Positions 45,818-55,603 of a stretch of DNA of 64,000 nucleotides are shown here, piece after piece. The stretch is from the NCBI RefSeq assembly GCF_023151555.2, contig NZ_CP100425.1:310001-374000 (forward strand), given 5' to 3'. A model generated the notes under the pieces. That model was not told where the DNA came from. It saw nothing but the letters and a program-made list of their open reading frames with translations, and did not search any database. The position numbers were made by a program, and so were the translations under genes. Origin of the DNA: Photobacterium sp. CCB-ST2H9 (lineage in GTDB: Bacteria > Pseudomonadota > Gammaproteobacteria > Enterobacterales > Vibrionaceae). Numbering within the stretch: position 1 is the stretch's first letter; every line of letters starts with the position of its first letter.

Positions 45818-47197
45818 TTACTCGAAAATCTTACTGTGCAGATTCTGGGCAATCGGAAGTGCGTGTTCGGTTTTCACCAGGAAGCACAGGTTGTGCGGGC
45901 TGGCACCGTAACAAATCATCCGCAGCTTGTATTCATCCAGCGTGTTGAAGACAGTGCTGACGGAACCTGCGGTCTGGCTCATGCGGTTTCCGATCAGAGA
46001 GATCAGACACAGATCCTGTTCGATCTCAACTCGGCACAGCTCGCTGAGGGCCGCATGTGCTCCCGGAGGAAGCGTTGGCGCGCCGCCGCCAGTGTCCGTC
46101 TGATCCATGGTCAGAGAAACGCTGACTTCAGAAGTCGAAATCAGATCGACTGAAACTTTGTGTTCAGCCAGAATACGGAACACTTCCGCCAGGAAGCCGT
46201 AAGCATGAAACATGTTCAGACTGGTCAGGGTGATCAGAGTTTGATTGTTGCGCAGGGCCAGCGCACGGAACAGGGGGGCATCACTGACCGATTTACGGAT
46301 CCAGGTCCCGCCTTGCTCTGGTGCTTTGGAAGAGCCCACAAACACAGGGATCTGACGGCGAACCGCCGGGATCAGTGTAGACGGGTGAAGAATTTTGGCA
46401 CCAAAGTTTGCCATCTCAGAAGCTTCGCTGAAGCTGATTTCCTTGATAGGCGTCGCTTTCGGGGCAATACGCGGATCGGTGGTATACATCCCAGGGACGT
46501 CAGTCCAGATTTCCAGCGTACCGGCATCGATCGCTTCAGCCATCAGCGCGGCGCTGTAGTCGCTGCCGCCGCGGCCCAGCGTTGTGGTACGGCCCAGTTC
46601 ATCACTGCCGATGAAGCCTTGAGAAACCACAATGTTATCCTGCAGCAATGGCAACAGCTTTTCTTCTGTCAGCTGACGGATCATCTCAGGTTCCGGGCTG
46701 GCTTTTCCGAAGCGGCTGTCGGTACGCATGACGTCACGGATATCATAGCGGACGGCATCGGCACCCATTTCGCACATAATTTGGGTAAACAGGTAAGTTG
46801 ACAGCAGTTCGCCGTTCGCGACCAGTTGATCGGTCAGTTCAGCAGATTTCTGGACTGCGGTCTGAGTTGCAATCTCTGCAACCTGATCCAGCAGCGCCTC
46901 AATCTTTCCGGCAACGGCTTCTGGTTGCTGCAGGTCCGCCAGTACACTGTGATGGATGGCACGCAGGCGCTCCATCAGGCTGGTACGGTGCTCAGCATCA
47001 GCGACGCCGTTGGCCAGTTCGACCAGAATATTGGTCACACCGGAGCACGCACTGATTAAAACCAGCTTGGTATTCGGATTATTCATCACGATCTTGGCAC
47101 TGCGGCTCATTGCTACGTAATCGGCCACACTTGTGCCGCCAAATTTTGCGACAGTAATTTCAGCGTTCTGCGCTGAAGAAAAATGTACAGGGCTCAA
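45818..47197 (-). CDS. lysC: Aspartokinase III, lysine-sensitive
   Basis: A 459-residue kinase phosphorylating aspartate in the first step to lysine, threonine and methionine. The kinase domain has VAKFGGTSVAD (16-26), TTLGRGGSDYSAAL and the nucleotide segment WTDVPGMYTTDPR; two ACT domains follow (about 305-459; SLNMFHAYGFLAEVFRILAEH and RMICYGASPHNLCFLV). The start is unusual: no ATG fits before residue 30, and the family N-terminus is reached from TTG at 47197, preceded by GGGAG at six bases. A lysine riboswitch lies upstream, so both transcript and enzyme respond to lysine. Confidence 0.93.
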   Translation of the reverse strand: MSPVHFSSAQNAEITVAKFGGTSVADYVAMSRSAKIVMNNPNTKLVLISACSGVTNILVELANGVADAEHRTSLMERLRAIHHSVLADLQQPEAVAGKIEALLDQVAEIATQTAVQKSAELTDQLVANGELLSTYLFTQIMCEMGADAVRYDIRDVMRTDSRFGKASPEPEMIRQLTEEKLLPLLQDNIVVSQGFIGSDELGRTTTLGRGGSDYSAALMAEAIDAGTLEIWTDVPGMYTTDPRIAPKATPIKEISFSEASEMANFGAKILHPSTLIPAVRRQIPVFVGSSKAPEQGGTWIRKSVSDAPLFRALALRNNQTLITLTSLNMFHAYGFLAEVFRILAEHKVSVDLISTSEVSVSLTMDQTDTGGGAPTLPPGAHAALSELCRVEIEQDLCLISLIGNRMSQTAGSVSTVFNTLDEYKLRMICYGASPHNLCFLVKTEHALPIAQNLHSKIFE

Positions 47198-47299
47198 AAT
47201 GATCTCCCACTAAACAAAGCGTAAAGTCATGGGGCAAAATTTGGGGAATCTTTCCGACTTGATGTCAGAAGAGCCGTTCGGCGAGACATGAAAAGACTG

Positions 47300-47485
47300 C
47301 TGCGACCAGAAGCTCTCCACCTGTGCTTGATGCTGCAGGTGACAGCCAGAAGGATTCAACCTTCAAAGCCGATACGGCAAGCCCCCTGTCTCACCGTATC
47401 TCGGCGTTGCTCCCCCTCTCTATGGTGCTTTGGGGTGGGGCCCCGCCGCATAGATACCTGGATAACGCGCCTCTTCCGTTTTCAC
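47300..47485 (-). promoter_or_regulatory. Lysine riboswitch (L box)
   Basis: Read on the minus strand, the leader contains GAGGCGCGTT, GAGGGGGAGCAACGCCGAG and the closing GTGGAGAGCTTCTGG, in the order of the lysC L box of Enterobacteria. Conserved purine-rich core segments and the P1 closing pair GAAG/CTTC are visible. About 100 bases separate it from the lysC start. I see no intrinsic terminator there, so control of translation start is more likely than attenuation. Confidence 0.88.
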
Positions 47486-47526
47486 CTGAAAAATGAGCTC
47501 TTTCAGGGTGAACAAAAATTGCCCTT

Positions 47527-47555
47527 ATTGAATAGGAGCAGGGGGGCTTTGTCAA
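47527..47555 (-). promoter_or_regulatory. lysC promoter
   Basis: On the minus strand TTGACA (47555-47550), a 17-base spacer and TTCAAT (47532-47527). The start point would fall about 35 bases before the riboswitch core. Confidence 0.65.
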
Positions 47556-47736
47556 TGCCTGAATGCATTTTTCTGTGCCGTTATTGTTACTGATCCTGCA
47601 GAAATTTGTCCCTGTCGTTTCTGCGGCGTCCGGTTCTGTTATGCTCGGTTGCGATACTGAACCGATATGACCGTTGCAAATCATATTTAAGGTGCTGATT
47701 GATAGGGATTTCAGCAACCATGCCAATGGAGGCCCC

Positions 47737-48855
47737 ATGACAATTCAGAGTTTTTATCCGCCGCAGCGTACCCTGATGGGACCCGGCCCCTCAGATATTT
47801 ATCCTCAGGTGCTGCAGGCGCTCAGTCGCCCGACTTTGGGCCATCTTGACCCATTATTCATCGGAATGATGGATGAACTGAAAGTCTTGCTTCAGTATGC
47901 ATTTCAGACCACGAACCCGTTTACTATTGCCGTCTCTGCGCCGGGCAGTGCCGGGATGGAAGCGTGTTTTGTTAATCTGGTCGAGCCGGGCGATAAGGTG
48001 ATTGTCTGCCGCAACGGGGTCTTTGGCGATCGGATGCGGGAAAATGTTGTTCGCTGCGGTGGTGAAGCCGTGCTGGTGGATAACGAATGGGGCGAGCCGG
48101 TTGATCCGTTGGCTGTTGAAGCGGTACTGAAAGCCCATCCGGATGCCAAGATCCTGGCCTTTGTTCATGCGGAAACCTCCACTGGAGCGCTCAGTGATGC
48201 CGAAACGTTGTCGAAACTGGCACGTGAACATGGCTGCCTGACGATTGTGGATGCGGTGACGTCACTGGGTGGTGTGCCGCTCAAAGTGGATGAATGGCAG
48301 CTCGATGCGGTGTACTCCGGCAGTCAGAAATGTCTGTCCTGTGTGCCGGGGCTGTCTCCGCTGACTTTTTCTCCCCGTGCGGTTGAGGCCATTCAGCAGC
48401 GTAAGACACCGGTACAGAGCTGGTTCCTGGACCAGAGCCTGGTTCTGGCATACTGGAGCGGCGAAGGCAAGCGGAGTTACCATCATACAGCGCCGGTGAA
48501 CAGCCTGTACGCATTGCATGAAGCGCTGGTCCGTCTGCAAAATGAAGGGCTGGAAAATGCCTGGCAGCGTCACGCTGAGATGCATCAGTCGCTGCGTGAA
48601 GGCCTGGAAGCCATGGGAATTCGTTTTGTTGTTGAGGAAAAGAGCCGTTTGCCGCAACTCAACGCGGTCTACATTCCTGATGGTGTGGATGATGCTAAAG
48701 TGCGTCAGACCCTGCTGGAAAAATATAATCTGGAAATTGGCGCGGGTCTGGGGGCGCTGGCCGGAAAGGCTTGGCGTATCGGACTGATGGGGTATGCTGC
48801 CCGCAATGAAAATGTGGCGCTGTGTCTGAAAGCGTTGGAAGATGTATTGAAATAA
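47737..48855 (+). CDS. Class V aminotransferase, alanine-glyoxylate / serine-pyruvate type
   Basis: A 372-residue PLP enzyme. The start at 47737 (MTIQSFYPPQRTLMGPGPSD) has a GGAGG site; the frame is open to 47674 but that leader is not family-like. MGPGPSDIYPQVLQALSRPTLGHLDPLF is the N-terminal hallmark, VDAVTSLGG contains the PLP-ring aspartate (D172) and SGSQKCL gives the Schiff-base lysine K198. Likely substrates are alanine or serine as donor and glyoxylate or pyruvate as acceptor; the real pair is unknown. In Vibrio cholerae a class V aminotransferase gene also lies beside lysC, from memory. Confidence 0.85.
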   Translation: MTIQSFYPPQRTLMGPGPSDIYPQVLQALSRPTLGHLDPLFIGMMDELKVLLQYAFQTTNPFTIAVSAPGSAGMEACFVNLVEPGDKVIVCRNGVFGDRMRENVVRCGGEAVLVDNEWGEPVDPLAVEAVLKAHPDAKILAFVHAETSTGALSDAETLSKLAREHGCLTIVDAVTSLGGVPLKVDEWQLDAVYSGSQKCLSCVPGLSPLTFSPRAVEAIQQRKTPVQSWFLDQSLVLAYWSGEGKRSYHHTAPVNSLYALHEALVRLQNEGLENAWQRHAEMHQSLREGLEAMGIRFVVEEKSRLPQLNAVYIPDGVDDAKVRQTLLEKYNLEIGAGLGALAGKAWRIGLMGYAARNENVALCLKALEDVLK

Positions 48856-48871
48856 CCGGTAACGGATGGAC

Positions 48872-48898
48872 AAACGGCTGCCGTGGCAGCCGTTTTTG
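48872..48898. terminator. Terminator between the aminotransferase and pglL-like genes
   Basis: AAACGGCTGCC pairs with GGCAGCCGTTT; five T follow on the plus strand. Confidence 0.88.
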
Positions 48899-48904
48899 TC
48901 TGGT

Positions 48905-50683
48905 TTAACCTTGTGTATTCCCAAGGCTGGCCTGATCGTTTTCTGTTTCCAGAGCAGGCTGAGCAAATACCGGCAATGCCTGCTCTGTGAAATCCAGCCC
49001 CGGGAACAGGTACCGGGCCTCTTCCCGTACATGTTCAGCCTGGCGGTGATTGTCCAGTGCCTGATGGGCGCGGATCAGATACTGATACAGAATCGGGCGC
49101 GGTAACTCCCGGGCCATGTGATCAGCCCAGGTGATAAATCCCTGTATCAGCTCAGGGTTGTTCTGGTGAATCCCTACTTTCAGCTGGGTCTGATAAAAAT
49201 CCCATTCGAACCGGTGTCGCCAGGCCCAGGTATTGTTCACTTTCTCAAGGGCAGTCAGATCGGGCGGTGAAGTGGCTTCAAAGCGGGTCAGCATCGCCCC
49301 GGAGTAGAGTGTCGTGAGCATAAATGCGCTGATACAGGCGGGCAGCAGGATCCCCCCGACTTTGAATGGCTGGTGAAACCGCAGCGGCTGTTTGAAATAC
49401 TTGGCGCTCAGCGAGTCGATCCAGTACAGCAGAAACAGAAAGACCACCCAATGAACCAGCGAGTGGTAGAACGGATACTCCAGCTGGGTGTGCAACGTGA
49501 TCGGGAACAACAGGGCCACCAGTGCCAACTGGGTATTGGCCGGGGCGCGCCTTATTTTTGCCAGCACGGCGGCGGCTGCAATGAGCAGCGCCAGCAGCGG
49601 CAGGATCCCGCCTTCACTGGCCCAGAACAGCAGTTCGTTGTGCGGATGGTCCAGACCGGCCAATCCGTAAGGCTGCGCTGGATCGGCCTGATGCCATTGC
49701 GCCGTCTGCATCAGATAGGCATGTTCGAAATTGCCGTATCCGACGCCCCGCATGGGCGCATGCAGGAACATCTCTGTGACTTGTGGGTAGATCACTGTCC
49801 GGGCACTTTCCAGAGAGGCTCGGCCCGGCTGTGGAGACCATTGCAGTGTACTGGTCAGGTTCCAGGCCAGACTCAGCCCCATCATGACCATCAGTAACCA
49901 CAGACGCCATTTCGCCCGGGCGGCAAACTGGGTCAGGTACGGCAGGATCAGCAATACCCCGACGACAGCTGCAAGCCAGCCGGTCCGTGAGCTGAGAACA
50001 ATCAGCATGGGCACAATGGCAACCGGCGTCAGCATAAGCCCCAGCTGAGCCAGTGTCCAGCGGCGCTGATATGCGGGCTGGCGGGCCAGCAGATAGGCAG
50101 ACAGGATCAGGCCGGTGGCCAGAAAACTGGCCATGACATTGGGTTGCTGAAAGATGCCGTAAGGTCGGTTGATGTCTGTGTTATACCCTATGGCATTCTC
50201 GGGAGAGATCCAGAGAAACTGATACCAGGCCAGCGCTGTTTGTAACCAGACCGCTTTGAGGATCAGCCACAGAATTTGCTGACGCTGTTTCTGGCTGAAA
50301 GCAAATTGCTGAAGTGCAACAAAAAACAGCCAGCCAGCCCAGAGCGCAAACAGTCGGTTGGCTGCTGCCTGAGGGCTCGCCTCCGGATAAAAGACCGGAA
50401 GAGTCAGCAGGAGGCAGCAGAGAAAGAGCACCAGCGTCAGGCGTGAATAGCGCAGGATTTTCTGACGGCTGATTTCCAGGAAACCAATCGCGATGGCAAA
50501 ACTGAACGGAATCCAGCTGCTGACATTGAACGGGAGCTCGAGTCCGGACCCTCCCTGATTGTGCTGAAAGTAGTGCATGGTCAGCAGAAACAGGAAAGTC
50601 AGCGCCAGGATAAAGGGGCGCGTCAGGGGTTTGCTGATCGTGGCAGCAGCCAGTCGGGTGCCCCGTAATTGAATGACTGTCAC
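48905..50683 (-). CDS. PglL-like O-oligosaccharyltransferase / Wzy-family ligase
   Basis: A 592-residue inner-membrane protein with about 11-13 hydrophobic helices, a large periplasmic loop and a soluble C-terminal part (about 440-592). The loop has LDHPHNELLFWASEGG with H346 and H348, the Wzy_C motif shared by O-antigen ligases and PglL transferases. Family knowledge: PglL enzymes attach lipid-linked glycans to serine of periplasmic proteins including pilins; a V. cholerae homologue lies in the same place beside uvrA. It starts at GTG 50683 with GAGGGA upstream. Ligase versus protein transferase cannot be settled by sequence reading; the msh pilus genes nearby make pilin glycosylation a fair guess. 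Confidence 0.75.
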   Translation of the reverse strand: MTVIQLRGTRLAAATISKPLTRPFILALTFLFLLTMHYFQHNQGGSGLELPFNVSSWIPFSFAIAIGFLEISRQKILRYSRLTLVLFLCCLLLTLPVFYPEASPQAAANRLFALWAGWLFFVALQQFAFSQKQRQQILWLILKAVWLQTALAWYQFLWISPENAIGYNTDINRPYGIFQQPNVMASFLATGLILSAYLLARQPAYQRRWTLAQLGLMLTPVAIVPMLIVLSSRTGWLAAVVGVLLILPYLTQFAARAKWRLWLLMVMMGLSLAWNLTSTLQWSPQPGRASLESARTVIYPQVTEMFLHAPMRGVGYGNFEHAYLMQTAQWHQADPAQPYGLAGLDHPHNELLFWASEGGILPLLALLIAAAAVLAKIRRAPANTQLALVALLFPITLHTQLEYPFYHSLVHWVVFLFLLYWIDSLSAKYFKQPLRFHQPFKVGGILLPACISAFMLTTLYSGAMLTRFEATSPPDLTALEKVNNTWAWRHRFEWDFYQTQLKVGIHQNNPELIQGFITWADHMARELPRPILYQYLIRAHQALDNHRQAEHVREEARYLFPGLDFTEQALPVFAQPALETENDQASLGNTQG

Positions 50684-50708
50684 GTTGTCCGGTCCCTCGA
50701 CATATCGT

Positions 50709-50736
50709 CAAAAAATCAGGCTGGTGACCAGCCTGA
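50709..50736 (-). terminator. uvrA terminator
   Basis: TCAGGCTGGT and ACCAGCCTGA pair; on the minus strand a run of six T follows, 19 bases or so after the uvrA stop. Confidence 0.85.
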
Positions 50737-50754
50737 CAAAGATTGTTTTTATAA

Positions 50755-53601
50755 TTAAGCCTGCTGAGCGGCCAGTGCCGGTAACAGGGGCTTGAGGAAG
50801 CGGGCTGTATGCGACCCGGCCACTTCCGCAACCTGTTCCGGTGTACCCGAGGCAATGATTTCACCACCGCCGTTGCCGCCTTCCGGTCCCAGATCAATGA
50901 TCCAGTCTGCGGTTTTGATCACGTCAAGATTGTGTTCAATGACCACAATGGTGTTGCCGTGATCGCGCAGTTTATGCAGTACGCTCAGCAGTTGCTGAAT
51001 GTCGTGGAAGTGCAGCCCGGTTGTTGGTTCATCCAGAATATACAGGGTCTTACCTGTATCGCGCTTGGACAGCTCACGTGCAAGTTTCACCCGTTGCGCT
51101 TCTCCGCCGGACAAGGTGGTCGCAGCCTGACCCAGACGAATATAGGATAAACCGACATCCATCAGGGTTTGCAGTTTTCGGGCAATTGCGGGGACAGGAT
51201 CAAAAAATGTCCGGGCGTCTTCGACCGTCATCTCCAGAACTTCGTCAATGGCTTTGCCTTTATACTTCACTTCCAGAGTTTCCCGGTTGTAGCGCTTGCC
51301 TTTACAGCTGTCACAAGGCACATAAACATCCGGCAAGAAGTGCATCTCAACTTTGATCACCCCGTCGCCCTGGCAGGCCTCGCAGCGGCCGCCTTTCACG
51401 TTAAAACTGAAGCGGCCCGGTTTGTAACCCCGGGAACGGGATTCCTGCGTCCCTGAAAACAGCTCACGGATCGGGGTAAAGATACCGGTATAGGTCGCCG
51501 GATTAGAGCGTGGTGTCCGGCCGATCGGGCTCTGATCGATGTCGATCACCTTGTCCAGATGTTCCAGTCCCTGAATATCGTCATATGGCGCCGGTTCGCC
51601 GGAAGTGGCACCATTTAGTTCATGGTGGGCGATCCGGAAGAAGGTGTCGTTGATCAGGGTGGATTTGCCCGAGCCGGAGACACCGGTGACGCAGGTCATC
51701 AGACCAACCGGGATTGAGACATCTACCTTTTTCAGGTTGTTGCCGCGGGCACCGGTCAGCTGGACGATTTTCTCTGCATCCATCGGGGTCCGCTCAGCCG
51801 GAACTTCAATCTGTTTTTTACCGCTCAGATAGTGACCGGTCAGAGATTCCTGAGAAGACAGAATGTCCTCCAGTGTCCCCTCGGCAATGACTTGGCCGCC
51901 GTGGACGCCGGCGCCCGGACCGATATCAATAATATGATCGGCACAGCGAATCGCATCTTCATCGTGCTCGACGACCAGCACGGTGTTCCCCAAATCGCGC
52001 AGGCGGGTCAGGGTACTGAGCAGACGTTCATTATCACGCTGGTGGAGGCCAATCGAGGGTTCATCCAGCACATACATGACTCCGACCAGACCAGCACCGA
52101 TCTGGCTGGCCAGACGGATCCGCTGGGCTTCGCCGCCCGACAGGGTTTCAGCACTGCGTGACAGGTTGAGGTAGTTCAGGCCGACGTTGACCAGAAAGGT
52201 CAGACGGTCATTGATTTCCTTCAGGATTTTATCGGCAATTTGTGCACGCTGGCCTTCCAGGGTCAGCTCGGTGAAGAAATCCAGTGCCTGACTGATGCTC
52301 ATCTCGCTGACATGAGGCAGGTTGGTCTGCTCGATAAAGACATGACGCGCTTCTTCACGCAGGCGGGAGCCGTGACAGCTGGCACAGGGTTTGGTTGAGA
52401 TATATTTGACCAGATCTTCCCGAACCGCATTGGATTCAGTTTCGCGGTATCGGCGCTCCATGTTGTTGAGGATGCCCTCAAACGGGTGGCGGCGCACCGT
52501 GACATCGCCGCGATCATTGATGTACTTGAATTCGATGTTGGTCGTACCCGACCCTTGCAGCAGGACTTTCTGTACTCTGTTCGGCAGGGTGTTAAAGGGG
52601 GCTTCGACATCGAAATCGTAATGTTCAGCCAGTGAGCTCAGCATCTGGAAATAATAATAGTTGCGCTTATCCCAGCCGCGAATTGCACCGCCAGCCAGAC
52701 TCAGTTCTTTATTCTGAACGACTCGAACCGGGTCAAAGTACTGCTGTACGCCCAGTCCGTCACAGGTTCCGCAGGCACCGGCCGGGTTGTTGAAGGAGAA
52801 CAGGCGTGGTTCCAGTTCACGCATGCTGTAGCCACAATGGGGACAGGCAAAGTTCGCGGAAAAGATCAGCTCTTCCATGTCACCGTCGTCCATCGGGCTG
52901 ATCACGACGGTCCCGCCGGACAGTTCCAGCGCCGTTTCAAAGGATTCAGCCAGACGCTGCTGGAGATCATCGCGGACTTTAAAGCGATCCACGACAACTT
53001 CAATGGTGTGCTTTTTGTGTAATTCCAGTGTCGGCGGATCGGACAGATCGCAGACTTCCCCGTCAATCCGGGCACGGATATAGCCCTGAGCTGACAGATT
53101 GGCTAGGGTTTTCAGGTGCTCGCCTTTCCGTTCTTTCACGATTGGGGCCAGCAGCATCAGCTTACTGCCTTCCGGCAGCGTCAGCACTTTATCGACCATC
53201 TGGCTGATGGTCTGGGCGGCCAGCGGGACATCATGGGTCGGACAACGCGGCTCACCGACCCGGGCAAACAACAGACGCAGATAGTCGTAGATTTCGGTAA
53301 TGGTACCAACGGTTGAACGCGGGTTGTGCGACGTTGATTTCTGCTCGATGGAAATGGCTGGTGATAGACCTTCAATGTGGTCGACATCCGGTTTTTCCAT
53401 CAGTGACAGGAACTGGCGGGCATAAGCCGACAATGACTCGACATAGCGTCGCTGACCTTCGGCATACAGGGTATCGAAGGCCAGGGAAGATTTGCCGGAA
53501 CCTGACAGGCCGGTAATCACAATCAGTTTATCCCGGGGGATAGTCAGGTTGATATTTTTGAGATTGTGGGTGCGGGCACCCCTGACTTCGATCTTATCCA
53601 T
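50755..53601 (-). CDS. uvrA: UvrA, damage-recognition ATPase of nucleotide excision repair
   Basis: A 948-residue protein with two ABC modules. Walker A motifs [10 protein letters not shown] (near 31-40) and [10 protein letters not shown] (near 640), two LSGGEAQR signatures and zinc fingers [11 protein letters not shown]...CGTCDGLG and [33 protein letters not shown] are all present. As a dimer with UvrB it scans DNA for bulky lesions. I choose [14 protein letters not shown] at 53601; the alternative ATG at 53613 adds four residues not in the family, though neither has a strong ribosome site. A LexA box lies 72 bases upstream. Confidence 0.96.
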   Translation of the reverse strand: MDKIEVRGARTHNLKNINLTIPRDKLIVITGLSGSGKSSLAFDTLYAEGQRRYVESLSAYARQFLSLMEKPDVDHIEGLSPAISIEQKSTSHNPRSTVGTITEIYDYLRLLFARVGEPRCPTHDVPLAAQTISQMVDKVLTLPEGSKLMLLAPIVKERKGEHLKTLANLSAQGYIRARIDGEVCDLSDPPTLELHKKHTIEVVVDRFKVRDDLQQRLAESFETALELSGGTVVISPMDDGDMEELIFSANFACPHCGYSMRELEPRLFSFNNPAGACGTCDGLGVQQYFDPVRVVQNKELSLAGGAIRGWDKRNYYYFQMLSSLAEHYDFDVEAPFNTLPNRVQKVLLQGSGTTNIEFKYINDRGDVTVRRHPFEGILNNMERRYRETESNAVREDLVKYISTKPCASCHGSRLREEARHVFIEQTNLPHVSEMSISQALDFFTELTLEGQRAQIADKILKEINDRLTFLVNVGLNYLNLSRSAETLSGGEAQRIRLASQIGAGLVGVMYVLDEPSIGLHQRDNERLLSTLTRLRDLGNTVLVVEHDEDAIRCADHIIDIGPGAGVHGGQVIAEGTLEDILSSQESLTGHYLSGKKQIEVPAERTPMDAEKIVQLTGARGNNLKKVDVSIPVGLMTCVTGVSGSGKSTLINDTFFRIAHHELNGATSGEPAPYDDIQGLEHLDKVIDIDQSPIGRTPRSNPATYTGIFTPIRELFSGTQESRSRGYKPGRFSFNVKGGRCEACQGDGVIKVEMHFLPDVYVPCDSCKGKRYNRETLEVKYKGKAIDEVLEMTVEDARTFFDPVPAIARKLQTLMDVGLSYIRLGQAATTLSGGEAQRVKLARELSKRDTGKTLYILDEPTTGLHFHDIQQLLSVLHKLRDHGNTIVVIEHNLDVIKTADWIIDLGPEGGNGGGEIIASGTPEQVAEVAGSHTARFLKPLLPALAAQQA

Positions 53602-53672
53602 GGTTGCAGTCATCAGCGCTGAATAAATTGGTCTGCATTATTGCATAGCCCCGAAAGGCTTAAAAGACTTGA

Positions 53673-53688
53673 CTGTATAAAAACACAG
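53673..53688. promoter_or_regulatory. LexA (SOS) box shared by uvrA and ssb
   Basis: CTGT-ATAAAAAC-ACAG matches the CTGT(N8)ACAG LexA consensus with an A+T-rich centre. It lies between the divergent uvrA and ssb genes, the same arrangement as in E. coli. Confidence 0.85.
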
Positions 53689-53850
53689 TGCTTTGATCGT
53701 CTTTTATGCATTCGGTCTGAACATGGAATGGGTGATGTTGCCCTATGCCTGCAGGGGCCCACCATGTTAAACTCGACAATTAAGTTTAAACTTTGAATGA
53801 GAGAAGGGAGCCTGATTGGCGACCTCAACAGCGAAAACCTGGAGTGAACT

Positions 53851-54384
53851 ATGGCCAGTCGTGGCGTGAATAAAGTTATCCTGGTAGGTAACTTAGGCAA
53901 TGATCCTGAAATCCGTTATATGCCAAACGGCGGTGCAGTAGCAAATATTACCATTGCTACTTCTGAAACATGGCGTGACAAAGCGACCGGCGAGCAGCGT
54001 GAAAAAACTGAGTGGCACCGTGTTGTGCTGTTCGGCAAGCTGGCTGAAGTTGCTGGTGAGTACCTGCGGAAAGGATCTCAGGTTTATATTGAAGGTCAGC
54101 TGCAAACCCGTAAGTGGCAGGATCAGAGCGGTCAGGATCGCTTCACCACTGAAGTTGTGGTTCAGGGCTTTAACGGTGTGATGCAAATGCTGGGCGGCCG
54201 TCAGGGCGGTCAGGGTGCCCCAATGGGTGGTCAGCAGCAGGGCGGTTGGGGCCAGCCTCAGCAGCCACAACAGCAGCAACAGCAACAGCAGAGCTATGCG
54301 CCGCAGCAACAGTCTGCGCCTCAGCAGTCTCAGCCTCAGTACAATGAACCACCAATGGATTTCGACGACGATATCCCATTCTGA
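53851..54384 (+). CDS. ssb: Single-stranded DNA-binding protein
   Basis: A 177-residue protein: OB fold at 1-110 ([33 protein letters not shown]), a linker rich in Gly and Gln with a run of eight glutamines (coded by CAG/CAA repeats near 54265-54292), and the acidic tip MDFDDDIPF that recruits repair and replication partners. Functions as a tetramer. CTGGAG precedes the ATG. Confidence 0.96.
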   Translation: MASRGVNKVILVGNLGNDPEIRYMPNGGAVANITIATSETWRDKATGEQREKTEWHRVVLFGKLAEVAGEYLRKGSQVYIEGQLQTRKWQDQSGQDRFTTEVVVQGFNGVMQMLGGRQGGQGAPMGGQQQGGWGQPQQPQQQQQQQQSYAPQQQSAPQQSQPQYNEPPMDFDDDIPF

Positions 54385-54416
54385 TCAACCCTTTGGGATT
54401 GACTGAATATTTGAAG

Positions 54417-54446
54417 AAGGCCCCTGAGATATCAGGGGCCTTTTCT
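54417..54446 (+). terminator. ssb terminator
   Basis: AAGGCCCCTGA and TCAGGGGCCTT pair perfectly around GATA, then TTCTTT. Confidence 0.9.
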
Positions 54447-54517
54447 TTGCATGTGGCTGGGAGGATTGGTGCCCGCATTCTGGGCTCTATGCAGCAGTGC
54501 AGTGGAAGCCTTGTTTC

Positions 54518-55402
54518 CTATCCTGACGCCCCGGCTTTTTGCTTGATAAAATCAATAAACAGCTTGGTTTTGGTGTGATTGTAATTCAGCTTGGGGTAAT
54601 AGGCGTAAGCAGCATTCAGAGGCTGCTTGAGCTCGGGTAAAACCGGCACCAGCAGGCCATTGCTCAGTTCGCGTCTGACGGTATTTTGACCCACCAGGAT
54701 CAGACCCATACCAGCCACTGCGGCTGCCACCAGAGCTTCCGGGTTTTGTGTGGTAAAGTTGCCGCGCAATCGCAACCGGCGGTTGTTTTCAAAGATATGC
54801 TCCTGCTCATGACCATGGTTGCCGAACAGCAGGCAGTTGTGCTGCGTCAGCTGCTCCGGACTTTCAATGGCCGGTCGGTCTTCCAGGTACCCCGGCGAGG
54901 CATAGAAACCGGCCTGAAAACTGAACAGCCGGGTGGCAATATAGCTGGTGGAATTAAAGTCGGTCAGCTCCCGGCTGATAAACACATCCAGATTCAGGTC
55001 CGGCAGCTGGCCCGGCGTAACCGTGTGCAGTTCGACCTGAATATTGGGATAGGTTTGCAGAAATTCATCCAGATAGTGCACCAGCACCCGGCTGCCTGTC
55101 GCCAGCGGTGCGCCGATACGCAGTACCCCCCGGACCTCACCAAAGGTCGAGGTGGTTTCCGCCAGGATCTGCTGCCAGTCATCGAGCAGGTGAACACTGC
55201 GGCGATAGAAGACTTTGCCTGCCTCGGTCACGGTCAGGTTGCGGGTTGTCCGTTTGAGCAACTGGACGCCCAGCTGTTTCTCCAGCCAGGACAGCCGCTT
55301 GGACAGTGCTGAGCTGGATGTATTGAGTGTGCTGGCTGCCTGGGCCAGTGAACCCTGTTCCACAACAGTGACAAAACTTTTGGTGCAGGTGATCCAGTCC
55401 AT
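54518..55402 (-). CDS. LysR-family transcriptional regulator
   Basis: A 294-residue protein with an N-terminal winged helix-turn-helix (1-60: FVTVVEQGSLAQAASTLNTSSSALSKRLSWLEKQLGVQLLKRTTRNLTVTEAG) and a periplasmic-binding-like effector domain (about 90-290). I start at 55402 (MDWITCTKSF), with a GGAG site five bases upstream, not 55450. The DNA-binding part is of the CrgA/AaeR-like subgroup (family impression only). Target and effector are unknown. It sits between ssb and mshH, where V. cholerae does not have it by my memory, and could be a later arrival. Confidence 0.87.
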   Translation of the reverse strand: MDWITCTKSFVTVVEQGSLAQAASTLNTSSSALSKRLSWLEKQLGVQLLKRTTRNLTVTEAGKVFYRRSVHLLDDWQQILAETTSTFGEVRGVLRIGAPLATGSRVLVHYLDEFLQTYPNIQVELHTVTPGQLPDLNLDVFISRELTDFNSTSYIATRLFSFQAGFYASPGYLEDRPAIESPEQLTQHNCLLFGNHGHEQEHIFENNRRLRLRGNFTTQNPEALVAAAVAGMGLILVGQNTVRRELSNGLLVPVLPELKQPLNAAYAYYPKLNYNHTKTKLFIDFIKQKAGASG

Positions 55403-55603
55403 GTTTCTCCAATAAGATGGGTGAGCGAGCCTGTAACCCCCGGGTAACAAATCAGCAAAGTGTCGTACCGGGCACTGACGTTCCGGACCACCAGTGGTAT
55501 TTTCCTGTGGAAACAGTCGCTTTAAAATTTTTGACCAACCTGCATGAGTTGACCACAGCGCCTGTCGGTTTTGAAATGTTTTTTGAATAAAGTTGGATAC
55601 TGA

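Noticed and set aside
47288..47593. Plus-strand open frame of 101 codons before the aminotransferase gene
   Set aside because: It lies over the lysine riboswitch on the other strand, lacks a ribosome site and has no family-like sequence.
54258..54345. Glutamine codon repeats as a CRISPR-like array
   Set aside because: They are in frame within ssb, have no spacers and encode the linker.
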